Positions 45,005 to 63,115 of a stretch of 64,000 nucleotides of DNA are shown piece by piece. Numbering within the stretch: the stretch's first letter is position 1; each line of letters opens with the position of its first letter. The translations under genes were made by a program, and so were the position numbers. The DNA is taken from NCBI GenBank assembly GCA_028583405.1, contig JAPTMU010000161.1:313501-377500 (forward strand), read 5' to 3'. Source of the DNA: Pogonophryne albipinna (Eukaryota; Chordata; Actinopteri; Perciformes; Artedidraconidae). The notes beneath the pieces were generated by a model. That model did not search any database, was not told where the DNA came from, and worked only from the letters and a program-made list of their open reading frames with translations.

Positions 45005-46850
45005 AAGTATTTATTATTTAACCTTTATTTAACCAGATAAAAAGCATTGATAAAATCTCATTTACAATGCTGACCTGGTCACATTATTACACATAACACA
45101 GACATATAAAATACAGAGAACACAACTAAATAAACAAAAGACGAAAAGCAGTCACTACATTGTGCACATTTGGGTCAGTAAGAAAGGTACACTACTTATT
45201 ACTGCAAGAGCAGCTGGTGGTAAGGACTTCAGACAACTTAAATTTAAAACATGCTATTGAGACAAGTGCCCCCAGTTTTAGGCTTGATTGAAGGTCACTC
45301 CAAGACCAAGGACCATAATAAAAAAAGACTCCTTTTTCCAGCCTCAGTCCGCACGGCAGGTACCTGGAACTGTATCCAGGCACTGGATCTGATGTTGTAA
45401 GAGTCACAAACTGGTGCAAATCTGGCACATATGTACAGTGGAAGCTTACCTAAAATGGCTTTATACAATAATAAAAACCAATGCTGCATCCTACGCATAC
45501 TAAGTGAGGACCATCCAGTTAGACTATACAGTTTGCAATGATGAGTCCTATAGGGTGCATTTGATATATAACGCAGTGCAGCATGGGTCAAGTTTGGCCA
45601 AAACAGTGGGACAGGCAAATCTATAAATGGTATCACCGTAGTCCAGCTGGGACAGGAATAAGCAAGAGACCAACCTTTTACGGGATGAAGTTGAAAAACA
45701 ACATTTAAGTCTGAAAAGGAAGCCAAGAGTGAATTTCAATTTCTTTGTTAGAACTTCAATATGGTGTTTGAAGTTCAGATTACTGTCCAACCAAAAGCCC
45801 AGATATTTGTAGGTATCGACAAACTCAACAGAGACGCCATCAAGGGTGTCAATGGAGAGGCAAGAGGACGCTGACTTTGGAGCAAAAAGCATTGCTTTTC
45901 TTACTGTTCAATAGAAGTTTGGAATCAAGAAGTGCATGCTGCAGCGTGATAAAATCAGATTTTAAATTGGAAACTGCCATATCCAGAGAAGGAGCACATG
46001 AATATACAATAGTGTCATCAGCATACATATGATAGGTAGAAAATTGCATCGGATTACAAATATTGTTTACATATAATAAAAAGAGCAAGGGCCCCAAAAT
46101 AGAGCCCTGTGGAACTCCCTTCTCCAAGGTGTCAGAGACAGTACTACCCAACCTGCCGCATTGAGTACGGTCGGTTAGATAACTCTGAAACCAGCAAATG
46201 GCATTATGACTGAAACGAGACACCATCATAACATTAGACATAATGTGGTGATCTACAGTGTCAAATGCTTTGGCTAGGTCAATAAACAATGCAACACAAA
46301 CAGATGCTTTATCCAAACCAGCCTTAATATCGTCTAAGACTTTCAGACTGGCAGTCACAGTACTGTGCTTTGATCTGAATCCAGATTGCATAGGGTTAAG
46401 GATGTTGTGAATTTAAAAAAAGTTTTAGCAGAGTAGAAACTAGGGACTCAAGAATCTTTGATAAAACAGAAAGATTTGAGATAGTTATTCAACTCATGGG
46501 ATCACCAGCTTTCAAGAGGGGCGATACCAGAGCTTGCTTCCACACAGCTGGCAGTGTGTGAGTGGACAGGGAGAGATTAAAAATATCAGTTACTGGTTGT
46601 GCTATAATCTGAGCTGCAATTTTTTTAAAGAACAGTTCGAGGCCATCAGGCCCAGCAGACTTTTAGGATCAGTTGAGTGCAAACCCTGTAAGACTTCAGA
46701 GACCGAGAAATAAGCGAAATCAAAAACAGGGGAGCAGAGAGTCATGACTTTGCTCATCAAAAATGTGACCAGCCTTTTTGAAGTGAGCATTAAAAGCATT
46801 AGACATACCATCTGAATCTGAAATAAAATAATGTTCAGAACATGACCTGA
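45005..46850 (-). mobile_element. CR1/Rex-like LINE with reverse transcriptase, frameshifted
   Basis: On the minus strand the open segment 45849-46391 carries MQSGFRSKHSTVTASLKVL, LFIDLAKAFDTVDHHIM, GVPQGSILGPLLFLLYVNNI and YADDTIVYS, with an intact YADD core. The frame is broken on both sides (upstream near 46400-46500 and 46660, downstream near 45890 and 45550). It ends at 45005-45030 in a GGTTAAATAAAGGTTAAAT-type tail. It is assigned to the CR1/L2/Rex group by motif wording only and is inactive as written. Confidence 0.75.
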
Positions 46851-46851
46851 G

Positions 46852-47330
46852 CAGTGGCGAGCCGTGACTTTTATACCTAGACCCTCTGACCCCCCCTTCG
46901 GAAAAAAAAAAGAAGAGTTATTACGTCACAGCGTATACTTCAGCGGAATATCAAAACAGCGGCCCGGGGTGCAAAACGCATCAATGACAGCGACCCACTA
47001 CCACACAACCATAGCTCAAAACAACACCATTTATATAAACACCTATCATGACAGGGCACCCACAGCCAAGTAAAAATTACAAATTAATTAAGTCGGCACG
47101 GCGGCCCACATTGAAAATGACTTAGGCCTACCTTTGATGATCAAATCACTTAAACACAAAGTCCATCCTCCTGTCCTTTTGGATGAAGCACTTTATGGTC
47201 ATGCAGCTGATCCTTTGCCACTCCAGTTTATCATTGTAACTCAATCTTGAAAATGACTGTTAATAATTTCGCAACGATGTCATCACTGACATGAGCCATC
47301 ATGAACGAACTTATGCTAATCATAAATCTA
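46852..47330. mobile_element. left end of a hAT-like element, partner end not found
   Basis: CAGTGGCGAGCCGTGACTT at 46852 closely resembles the ends of the intact hAT-like element in ahcyl1 (CAGTGGCGAACCG). I found no matching right end or duplication of the flank GACCTGAG, so this is probably a broken or partly overwritten copy. The given right limit is arbitrary. Confidence 0.4.
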
Positions 47331-47557
47331 TCGATTAGATTTATGATTTCCAAAGGGAAGTAACACAAATATAAAATGGCCAGACGAGAGAAAAAGGAGG
47401 AAGCTGATCTCTGAAGCCACAAGCAGGTCTTTTAATGGACGAAAAGAAAAAGGGCTCACCAGCCAACTTGCAAAGTAAACTAAGGTACACATATATACTG
47501 GAGCACATCTCCTAAACGAAACACAGGTCCCACACAGAGACATAGACACCATGCTGC

Positions 47558-48509
47558 ACACATGCAGCCAGAAGGAGGACAGAGAGCCACTGCAGCATTC
47601 CTCAGGTCCTTTAAGGAGGCCCTGATTGGGGATTGGGAGCACCTGGGGGAGAGGCTGCACCTGGAGACAATCAGGGAGAGAGAGAGACACACACAAAAGC
47701 ACACAAGCACCAACTGCGGCACGTAACACACACATAGACTCACGAAAATACTGGAACCAGCTGAATGTTGTTACCAACATCAAAAGGAGCATCAGAACCT
47801 GACAATGGTTGTGTACCCGAAGAGGCCCCCACCTGTCTGCAGCTCTAGCTGACGCATCCTGAAAGCTGTGTCTGCATCCAACTTTCTGATCTCCAACTCC
47901 CTCCTGAGCTGAAACTCTCACTCACGCTCCTCCTTCTCCCTGGCATCTATTTTAGAACCAGTATGAGAGGACTCACTCAACACAAGGGAGGCCATACTAA
48001 AAACACACAAACTAATTTTCAACACTCACACTTAAATCACCTCACTCAACAGCAGGCAAAAATATCTGAGGCTACACAAACATCGACTCTTTCAAAATAA
48101 CAAACTTCCCCAGATCCTGCCTACCACAAACCTACCTATCTTCTGGAGCGTGCTGGGCTCGAGGCGACTTTAAAAAAGGCAAACATCAGCGGCCGAAACC
48201 CTGAAACGCCTGCCCCCAACAGGGACTAAATCCCCACCCAGGATTACCCCGAAAATAAAAAAGGCAAGGACTGATTCAGCCCAGCTAGACACTCCCCTAT
48301 CGAAACTGAGGAAGCTGTTCAACAGTATGTACACATGCAGCCAGAGGAGAGGGAGACTGCAGCCTTCCTCGGGTCCTTTAAGAAGGCCCTGATTGGGGAT
48401 TGGGAGCACCTGGAGAGGCTGCACCTGGAGACAATCAGGGAGAGAGAGAGACACACACACACACACACACAAAAGCACACACACAAGCACCAACTGCGGC
48501 ACATAACAC
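47558..48509 (-). mobile_element. LTR-retrotransposon-like remnant bounded by two direct repeats
   Basis: Two diverged direct copies of about 170-180 bp (47558-47728 and 48331-48509) share CCTGATTGGGGATTGGGAGC and CTGGAGACAATCAGGGAGAG and end in a CACACA run. Between them, the minus strand at about 47800-47950 reads EFQLRRELEIRKLDADTAF, like the coiled-coil start of fish Gypsy gag proteins, with an in-frame stop just upstream. The repeats could be LTR pieces, but termini and primer site are not convincingly defined, and no pol is present. Confidence 0.4.
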
Positions 48510-49079
48510 TGGCCCTCTGTGAATGTACAGAGGGACCAACAAGCTCTCCTGTCTTCACAGTAACTCGCAGAGACGGCATTTAACCCTTAACAGAAACAGG
48601 CAGATTCGAAGGATTTATTTCTTTGGAAATGTTATTTTAAATACAATTAAATCAAGTTATTTTGATAAAACTAATGAAAAATTTAACAAAAAAAAATGTA
48701 ATATTTTGTTGTTGTTACATTTTTCATTTTGTTTTTAAATGTCTTTTTTTATGTTTTCAAATATTATTTTTTTGAATATCTTAGGGCCTGAGATACTATT
48801 AAACACCCTCTTAAAGAATGCTGTAGGTACTGGTAAAAAAAGATGTAGGAACAGTAAATGTTCGGCCTTTAGTTGATGTCACATTTCACAAAATAAATAA
48901 TAAATAAATAAACATTCCTGAAGCACAGCACACACACATATAGCTAAGGAATCCAGTTTAATGAGCTTTCATTTTATTTTTCATCAACACAACTTTTTTT
49001 TAAATGTTGCCCTTTCTTTTCCACTCTCTTTTACATTCAGTTTAAATTATTTTAGGCACACCCACAATACGAGAAGGAA

Positions 49080-52000
49080 ATGAAACCAGAGTTAAGTTTC
49101 ACATTAGAGCCTAGCATCCTCCCTGTGAAGATGTACAAAGGGAAGAACCCCTCAGGATCGGCCTCGAAGAAGAGACCCTGCCCCTTCACAGACACAGGAC
49201 CCTCTGCGGGCAGCACCCTGTGTGAGAAGCACCACAGCCCGCTGGAGAACTACTGCTGCACCGACCGGCGGCTCATCTGCGCCCTGTGCGCGGTGTCCGA
49301 GCACCGCGGGCACTCCATTGGTACAGTGGGGGAGGAGAGGAGGCGCAAACAGGTAGGTGAAACAAACGCAAACACAAAGAAAAGTGCCATATATGATATT
49401 AGACTTTTGCTGTCCTTTAAACGTTGTATTTGTGCGAGTGAAGAGAATAGTTTTCGATGCCTAGAACAAGAGCGAAGGTTTGCTTATAAAGTTGAATATA
49501 TTTTTGGGGCGGGGCAGATATGCTGATGCTCCCCTCAGGAAATAATAACTCAAACATGATTCACAACTCCCTCCACTTTTGTTTGAGGAAGTTACTTATT
49601 TTTTGGCGCCTTTTTATATCAATAATAAATCCAAGTTTTTATCAAGTGAATTGTCATACAAATAACAGTGTTTCCCATACATTAACATTACAAACCCCAC
49701 AGATCCTCAACTCCGGTGTGTATGCCACCGAGTAGTGGCATCTGTGGCATATGCCGGAAGTACTTGCCACTGCCTGCAGATGCCACGAAATGAGCCAGGC
49801 CCTACTGTAAATTCACCAAAAGTTAGCTTTCTAACGTAACATAAAATACCCCCGGGGTTCCACTTTGGGAACCCCTGCTCTAAACAACCTCCTTTTATTG
49901 CTGCCTGCTGATGTTTGGTGATCGTTTTCATTCCTTTATTGCTGCATTTCCTTGAATTGTTATAAATAATATGAAGCCTGTGGCCTTTAATTAAGACTTT
50001 GTAATTGAAACAAGAACAAATATATCACAATGCACCAGTTATAAATATTGAGGGAGACAGGCCTCCTGCTATTTCCTGAAAACCTACTGTTGTGCTTTTA
50101 AACAGCTGCTGGAAAGCATTTGGATCCTTAATTAATTCAACCACTGATAAGGGCTGTCAAAACTCCACCGACTTTTAACCCAACCAGAAAGTGTGCTTTG
50201 GTATGCCGCTGTCCTCTGCTTTGCTTGTGTAACCTTCTCCTGTGTTGTTTGTATTGATTGCTATGCACTCTTCAAACGTTGTTGTAGAAACTTGCTACAC
50301 AAACTACAGTATATCATCAATTTTAAAGTCCTACAATAACAATTTTTGTTCTATTTAAAGAGGGAATTCTCCAGTTCATATTTGTATTGTGTGCCTCTAC
50401 TGTGACATTTTACATGCTTTAATGTTCAAAAAGCTCTTTATTTTTCTCATACTGCCTGTGCTGCTGCACCCTCTGTCTAAAACCAGAGCCCAGTCTGCGC
50501 TGATCGGTTCACTGGCCGGCTCTGTTGTGATTGGTCAACCACCTAGAGATGTCCCGCCGCACGTACAATGTGTTGGGGCGCTAGCGAATAGAATCGCGAG
50601 TGATATGTAGTAGATATCACTGTGTGACCGGACAGGGGTCTGCAATGTAAACAGTATGTGATGCATGCAAGATCTGCGTCCTTGCAGTTCAGCAGATCAT
50701 GTGCTGCAAGTGAAAATAAAAACCAAAAACACTCAATTGACTGTAATTATACATTACCTAAGGACTTTGCTATAAGAACAATAAGTGCTTTACCAGTAAC
50801 TTAAGGAAAACCTTACTGAAATGCTTTATCCTACTTATAAAGCTAACACCAGTATCATAAAACTAAACATATCATGTGTGTCTCTATGCAACACACACTG
50901 AAGAGGAAGCTGAACAACATGCAAACAAACTCCAAGCAGATTCTTCAGAAAGAAGAAAATAAACTGAAGCACATGGGGAAGACTCTGGAACAGATTCAGG
51001 TGAGGAGAACATGTTAATCATACCTGCAGTATGTGCTCAGAATCCATATGTTTAATATCTAGATACAAGACTGATCCCACATATTTGTGTATGAAACAGG
51101 AGGAGGGGAGAGAAACACAGGACTACTGTGAAAGTGTCTTGGTAGGCGTCATTGACTGCCTCCAGAGACATTACATGTTGGTGAGGGAGCTGATCAGAGG
51201 TCAGGAGGCTAAGGCTCAGAGCTCCTTACAGACGCTGGAGGAACTGAACGAGAGAGACGTTGAGCTCCATCGACTCGCTGAGACTGACAACGATGTCCAT
51301 TTCTTGCAGGTATAGTGATCACAGGACTACTGTAGAAACATCACCTGAATCTGTATACAAGATGATGCTGTATTTCTTTGTCTCTTCACAGAAATGGTTC
51401 TCCCTGCGGTGTCTTACCGACACGGATCTTCTTTATCCTCTTCAGGAGGTTTCAGAGGATCCACTTCTGCCCTTCGAGTTTACAAAGAGAGCCGTGGAAC
51501 AGCTCGGGGAGCAGCTGCAGGATATCTGTGACAAAGAATTTGCCTCAATCCTTCATACTGGTCTGTATTTTAACATCAGTCTATTTGAATACAATATGTA
51601 TAAAGTTAAGATTGGCTTTAATTCCATATTACCTCAACAGCTGGTGGTGAAGAGCAGCAGCAATCAGGAGGTGAGTCAGTGGACCAAAGTATTATTGAAA
51701 ATATAAAAAAATGTTCACCTGACAAAGGTCCAGCTGTTGACATTTCAAAAGTCGGAATTTTAATATTATATTTTAAATGTTGTAAGCATTACAAATGAAA
51801 CCCCCTTCCACTGTATTGTTTTGCGGTGAAAATATCCAAGATGAATGTCTCAAAACTGCTCTGAAATATTCTCATAGGTGTCTCTGGAGTTACCAACACT
51901 GAGCAGAACATGGAGGAGCCCGAAACCAGAGCTGACTTCCTGCAGTGTGAGTGCATCTTTTCTAAACTCACAGCCCAATATTCAGCCATTTGGTCCACAT

Positions 52001-52747
52001 ATCTTAACCTTGCACAAAGACAGATGTGGAAAGTAACAAAAACAGTAGAGAAGTACTTTACTGTAGTGTTTGTAGTTTACATTTTTCTAATACTTCTGTA
52101 CCTTAACCTTACAGTAGTGGGTGGAACTTATGTATTTTTTACCCTAACCCTAACTTTTCCTTTACATTTTTCCCATCATCATCTCAGATGCTTGTAGACT
52201 CAGCCTGGATCGCACCACAGCTCATGAGGACCTGACCTTCGCTGCAGGAGACACCGAGGTGAGGCTGAACTCTCCGAAGATGAACGACCTTGGTCTTCGT
52301 TCCCCGGACAGGTTTGTCCACCGCATGCAGGTGCTGTGCAAGGAGGGGCTGCATGCCGACCGCTGCTACTATGAGGTCGAGGTGGAAGGAGACAAGGCTG
52401 AGATCGCTCTCGCCTACAGGGGGATGAACAGAAATTCTCGAACCCGTCTGTCAGCTTTTGGGGCAAATGCATTTTCCTGGAGTCTTGATCGCTCCTCTAA
52501 GTACTCGGTGAGCCACAGAGCTGACAGCGTTCAGCTCACATCATCACCGAGTCAAAACCGGATCGGCGTTTATCTGAAGTTTAAAGAGGGAACTCTTGCT
52601 TTCTACGAGGTGTCGGGGTCGGACAGTATGAAGTTTCTTTACAAGCTGCAGGCTACGTTCACAGAGCCTCTGTATCCGGGCTTCTGGCTCGAAAAGGGAT
52701 GTTGCATCAGGATCTGTGATCTACCTACTGCACAAGAAACAGGTTGA
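49080..52747 (+). CDS. TRIM-like protein: B-box, coiled coil, PRY/SPRY (TRIM16-like), no visible RING
   Basis: Seven exons join in frame to 468 aa: 49080-49352, 50904-50999 (96 nt), 51100-51309, 51392-51560, 51641-51670, 51878-51946 and 52188-52747. A B-box 2 with C48, H51, C59, D62, C67, C70, H75 and H78 has canonical spacing. A coiled coil spans about 92-250. The last exon is a PRY/SPRY domain (ACRLSLDRTTAHEDLTF; RIGVYLKFKEGTLAFYEVSG). The exon series of 96 and about 210 nt before the SPRY exon is typical of fish TRIM25/TRIM16/finTRIM-like genes, many of which act in ubiquitin tagging or antiviral responses. An acceptor (ATTTTAG) lies 22 bases before the ATG and the frame stays open through it, so an upstream exon, possibly with a RING, cannot be excluded. 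Exact orthology is not determined. Confidence 0.8.
49353..50903. repeat. first intron of the TRIM-like gene, with repeat fragments
   Basis: Pieces resembling hAT ends (CAGTGTTTCCCATACATTAA near 49667; CCACTTTGGGAACCCCTGCT near 49860) and a common fish repeat (AAAACCAGAGCCCAGTCTGC near 50480 with GTTGTGATTGGTCAACCACC) are present. No element could be delimited by target duplications. No additional exon is seen. Confidence 0.4.
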
Positions 52748-53475
52748 GATAGTTAGCTGCAGCACTCACAGCTCTCCGCAATGGCCACAGTATACTTAAA
52801 GATGGCCGCCTCTCTGACAATCCTGCTATGTTTTTTTAAATGGGAATATCTCTTTTACTTCGGTCTTCTTTTGATTGTCTTCTGAAGATTTTTGTTTTTC
52901 TTGTCGGGGTTTTACAATATAAAGTAGCCTAAAAAGAGTCTTAATGAAACCGTATATCCATTTAAGCCCACTGTGCAGGCTGTTGGGTTGACCCAATTAC
53001 ATATTTGTGTTCACTGGACCGAACAGGACTTTGGTGCAAAGAGGAACCAACATTACCATCCTCATCAAAGTCTTATTGTGCTTTTTATGCCTCTGCTTGT
53101 CCTTACCCTTCTCGCATACATGAAATCACGAGAACATCATGAGGGCATTTCTTCAAATTTGGCTCAAACTTTGTGCCAAAATGTAATTATGATTTATTTG
53201 ATATTATTTTCATGTAATAGTCTACCTATTGTCTTTTATATTACTATAATTATTTTGTATATATCAACACCAGTAAAACCATAACACAAAAGCTTTGTGT
53301 GCCGCTGTTTGTATTCTGAAAACTGCCAGTAGCTATACAATATGTATAGAATGAAATGGATTACTTATTAATATCTGTCTGTATTTAGTTCTGTATCTTT
53401 TTCAATAAGAAACAGAAGATAAACATTCCCAATGAAAATGTAACTTTCACCGTGACAATTTTGACTTCAAACTGA

Positions 53476-53481
53476 AATAAA
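53476..53481 (+). terminator. poly(A) signal of the TRIM-like gene
   Basis: AATAAA lies 729 bases downstream of the TRIM-like stop codon. It is the first canonical hexamer placed to end this plus-strand transcript near 53495. Confidence 0.5.
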
Positions 53482-53511
53482 AACAGAAATACAAAAGCAT
53501 CTTGTCCACTC

Positions 53512-53517
53512 TTTATT
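53512..53517 (-). terminator. candidate poly(A) signal of slc6a17
   Basis: Minus-strand AATAAATAAAG lies 3.27 kb downstream of the slc6a17 stop. Mammalian SLC6A17 has a long 3' UTR of several kilobases, so the position is plausible, but nearer signals may also be used. Confidence 0.35.
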
Positions 53518-56500
53518 TATTCATATTGTTGGTGATGTTCACATTTTTTTTCTTTTACAATAGTTGTCAGTATCATACAATCATTATATGACTAAGGAAA
53601 GGGAGAGAGGAGCTGTCAAGGGACATCTATAAGGTGTCTCCTGTACAGACAGTGCTTAAAACATGTGCTCAATAAGGCCCTGCACACACAGGTAAGAAGA
53701 AGGAAAAACACACGCGCACACACACACACCAGCTCTTGTAAGGAAGAGTTAACTTCCCTTTGGCTGTAAGAGGGCAGTTCCTAATCATCGCTAACTCACA
53801 CTATGTGTCAATCTTAAATTATTCTCCATTTTAATATCTGGATATTGCTTTTACACTACGAGGACAACAAAACAAATGCTAACTTTTTTTGCAGTCCTAG
53901 TGAAAAAAGTGCATTAATCACATTCGTCATTACTTTATGTTGCATTTATTGCTAAAACAGTTACCTATTAAGACATATATATATATATATAATTCACATG
54001 GGTAAAATCGATCATCAGAATCTTTTGGTTATAATTTTATTTACTGACTTGAACAACAGAGGGATCTCTATATGACGCACTCAGCAGTGGCTGAATCACA
54101 GACTAAAACAAAACAGGAAAGAAAACGGGATGTTTAGAACCACACTATCAGTCCTGTAAGAGAGTGCTGCTCTTCGAAGTGAATAAAGTGACCAATCTAT
54201 GATAATATATATTATTAAAAGTTGTTTTAATTGTATTTTGGAGGCCATGTTATTGCATACAAAGTTTAAGAGACGGACTGGATTTCTTTTGAGAGATATC
54301 CAGTAATGAACTTGATGTGTTGTAAAAGAGAAAAGACCGGCTATAAGCTGCTGTGGAAAGTCGATTTGTTTACTAATTGTCATTTTGTTGGTAGTCGTTT
54401 CAGATTGTTTTAGTCGATTAAGCCTAGAATTCTTTTGTGGCTTTTCTTCAAGCTGAAAACAAATATTTTTAGTCAAGGACAACCCCAAGACAGCTGATGC
54501 TAGTGTGGCTCAAAACAAGCAGAGCAGTGACTCTATAAAGTGGGGACTGGGGAGTGGACGTCAGCTGACAGCAGGTGGAGCCAGACGAACACAACAGAGA
54601 TCCAGCTGCTGTTTACACTAAACCTGACATCACCTCCACCTCCCAGCCGCTTTTAAAACCCCACAACAAGGAGTAGCTACAAAAACTACAAAATAGATAT
54701 GTCTTTAAATATACAATTGAAATAAGCATCACAAAAGAAGAAGAAGAAGAAGACAAAATATACATTATATTTATATATATATATACTGGTCACTTTTAAA
54801 AGATAAATCTTTGTTGTTCGTCACACCTACACACAATGCAAATTTACAGTAATATAAATATAGTCCATTTAATTCCTTGCGCCATGGCTTTGAATATTGT
54901 GATAAAAATAATAATAAAGGTATATCCTCTTCCATGTAACAGGAAAGAGAATGTGCTCAGGTCTATTCAGTACCAGTGTGGGTTCAGTGTCTTAGATCTT
55001 CATCACACGGAAATATTTCAATGACACTTCACAAGCTTTATTTTTCCACAAATATACAGAAAACTTGTGCACTTGAGCATATGTGTGTTTTTACTTGTGC
55101 ATATCAGGTCCTAGATTACATAGGTTAATACTAAGTTTGTGTTTAATATTCCATTATTTTGATTTGACTTTCTTTAACATTTTCGGTCCATTCCTGATTT
55201 TTCTGTCCTTTTCATTGTGTTTTTGGTCCATATTGACCTCAGTTTGTGCTCCAACAGAAATATATATTGCTTCTCATTGTTGGTACACATTCAACGGCAG
55301 CTATTGTTTTAATTTTAAGTGTGCATTAATCGTTAAAATAATACGTCAACGATTAGTGTTGTTAATTCACTTGTGTAAGTGTGAATCTTTTTTGTGCTTT
55401 TGAAGCAAGAATGTCATAACTGCATCAGCGAGGGATTAACATTTGTATCAAATTCACATCAACAAACTGTGCTTTCTGTCACTGCAGAATATGTTCAAGC
55501 ATCATGAGTTTAAAACCAGGTCTCTGTTGTACTTTCAGCGCACCTCACTTCAGCATTTCCTTTCTGTTATTCTGTTAAATGTTTTGTTTTTTAATTGTAA
55601 CTCTTTGGTGGAGAAACTGAGATGAGTGACTTTCACAATTTATCGTGTATGTGTTACGGACAATGGGACATCATTATTATCCATATCATATTACTCTACT
55701 GCATACCACTGCTTACAGAATGAACAATACTGGCTACACACAAAAAACAGAAGGGAATGGGAATGAAATATACATAGATATCTTTATAGCAGCCTTAAAC
55801 ATAGCTTACAATACATAGAGCCCTGCGAAAACAGACCAACAAGAGAAGGGTTTTCAAGCTACATCAGAACAGTGTGTAGCCACACTGTTAGAGCTGGGCA
55901 ATATGTTATATCGATATGGTGGTATTCGACTAAATTATGTCTTGAAATGTGCAATATTTGTTTGCACTTGACATGTACGCAGTTTGATTGACATCAAATG
56001 ATAATGACTTTCCTTGCTTTCTTCACAGACACTGGATGAAAGGCCAATTTTAGGAAAGCATCTGTCCTGAAGTGGTTTAACTTTTGAAAACATTGCCAAT
56101 CAAATATGGGACATCTGGTCACCCTAAAGGGAAGTGATGTATTTGTGTGTTATAGCAGTAATTTTTTATAACATAATTACCCTAACCCTAACCCAGACCT
56201 ACAATATTGCAAAATCAAGCTATTTGGTCAATTTTTTTGTTTCTCGACATTGCCCAGCCGACAGTATGTACTCACTGGGATCTCTGCATACGATTTCATA
56301 GAAAATAACTTTGTATACTTTTCTAACTCTTAGACTGAGTGGCTTAGACACACAGTATGACCAAGAGAGGCTTTAAACCTCAAAATAATTAAACTCACAA
56401 TAATCTTTGCTCTCTTTGCCAGTGCAAAGCAGCAGGACCAAACCGGCTCCACTACATTCATTCTTACAGGTCCCTGCACTGTGCAAACAGGGATGTACGT

Positions 56501-56784
56501 TAAACTGTGTGCATGTGTGTGTGTGTGTTGGGGGGGGGGGCTTTGACTGCTGAGGATCCTTATACTAAGGCAAAGAAAAGCAGATCTCAGAACCTTTTCT
56601 TAAGCACAGCTTGATTTCAGTGTGTGATCTCGGTGTTATTTAGGAAGCATGTGTTCAGATGAATTGGGCGGCTACATACAGTTTTATGGCGTCAGTAGGG
56701 CAGTGGTGGGGATGCTTGGCAGTGACCCCCATGGAGACTTTATGGCTGGAGGGTAAACTGTGGGAGGACTGGGCATCAGACGAG
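53518..56784 (-). other. probable long slc6a17 3' UTR
   Basis: The stretch has no recognisable coding region on either strand. It has an AT-rich, microsatellite-dotted make-up: (TA)n near 53978, a GAA run near 54734-54752, (TA)n near 54772, a G10 run near 56530, and two TAACCC-type telomere-like runs near 52141 (in the neighbouring gene) and 56181. Open frames such as 54096-54488 have no family likeness. Confidence 0.35.
55889..56261. mobile_element. hAT-like MITE with GAGCTGGGCAAT ends
   Basis: Left end TAGAGCTGGGCAATATG is the inverse of the right end CATTGCCCAGCCGA over about 11 bases. The outer 8-bp flanks (CACACTGT and CAGTATGT) agree at 5 of 8. It is non-coding, about 373 bp. The family assignment rests on the end motif, which is common in fish. 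Confidence 0.5.

Positions 56785-63115
<6,331 letters not shown>

Noticed and set aside
47328..47921. 197-codon minus-strand open frame rich in Cys, Leu and Ser
   Set aside because: It runs through the repeat and the CACACA tract and resembles no family; it is out of frame with the gag-like fragment.
46852..48600. A complete hAT-like element starting at 46852
   Set aside because: No matching right terminus or copy of the 8-bp flank was found, so only one end is reported.
51392..51470. A 17- or 23-nt micro-exon starting at KWFSLR in the TRIM-like gene
   Set aside because: Splitting here breaks the frame of the following EVSEDPLLPFE; reading straight through keeps it.
54096..54488. 130-codon minus-strand frame
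   Set aside because: Low-complexity, Lys/Asn/Ser-rich and without family likeness; lies in the probable slc6a17 3' UTR.
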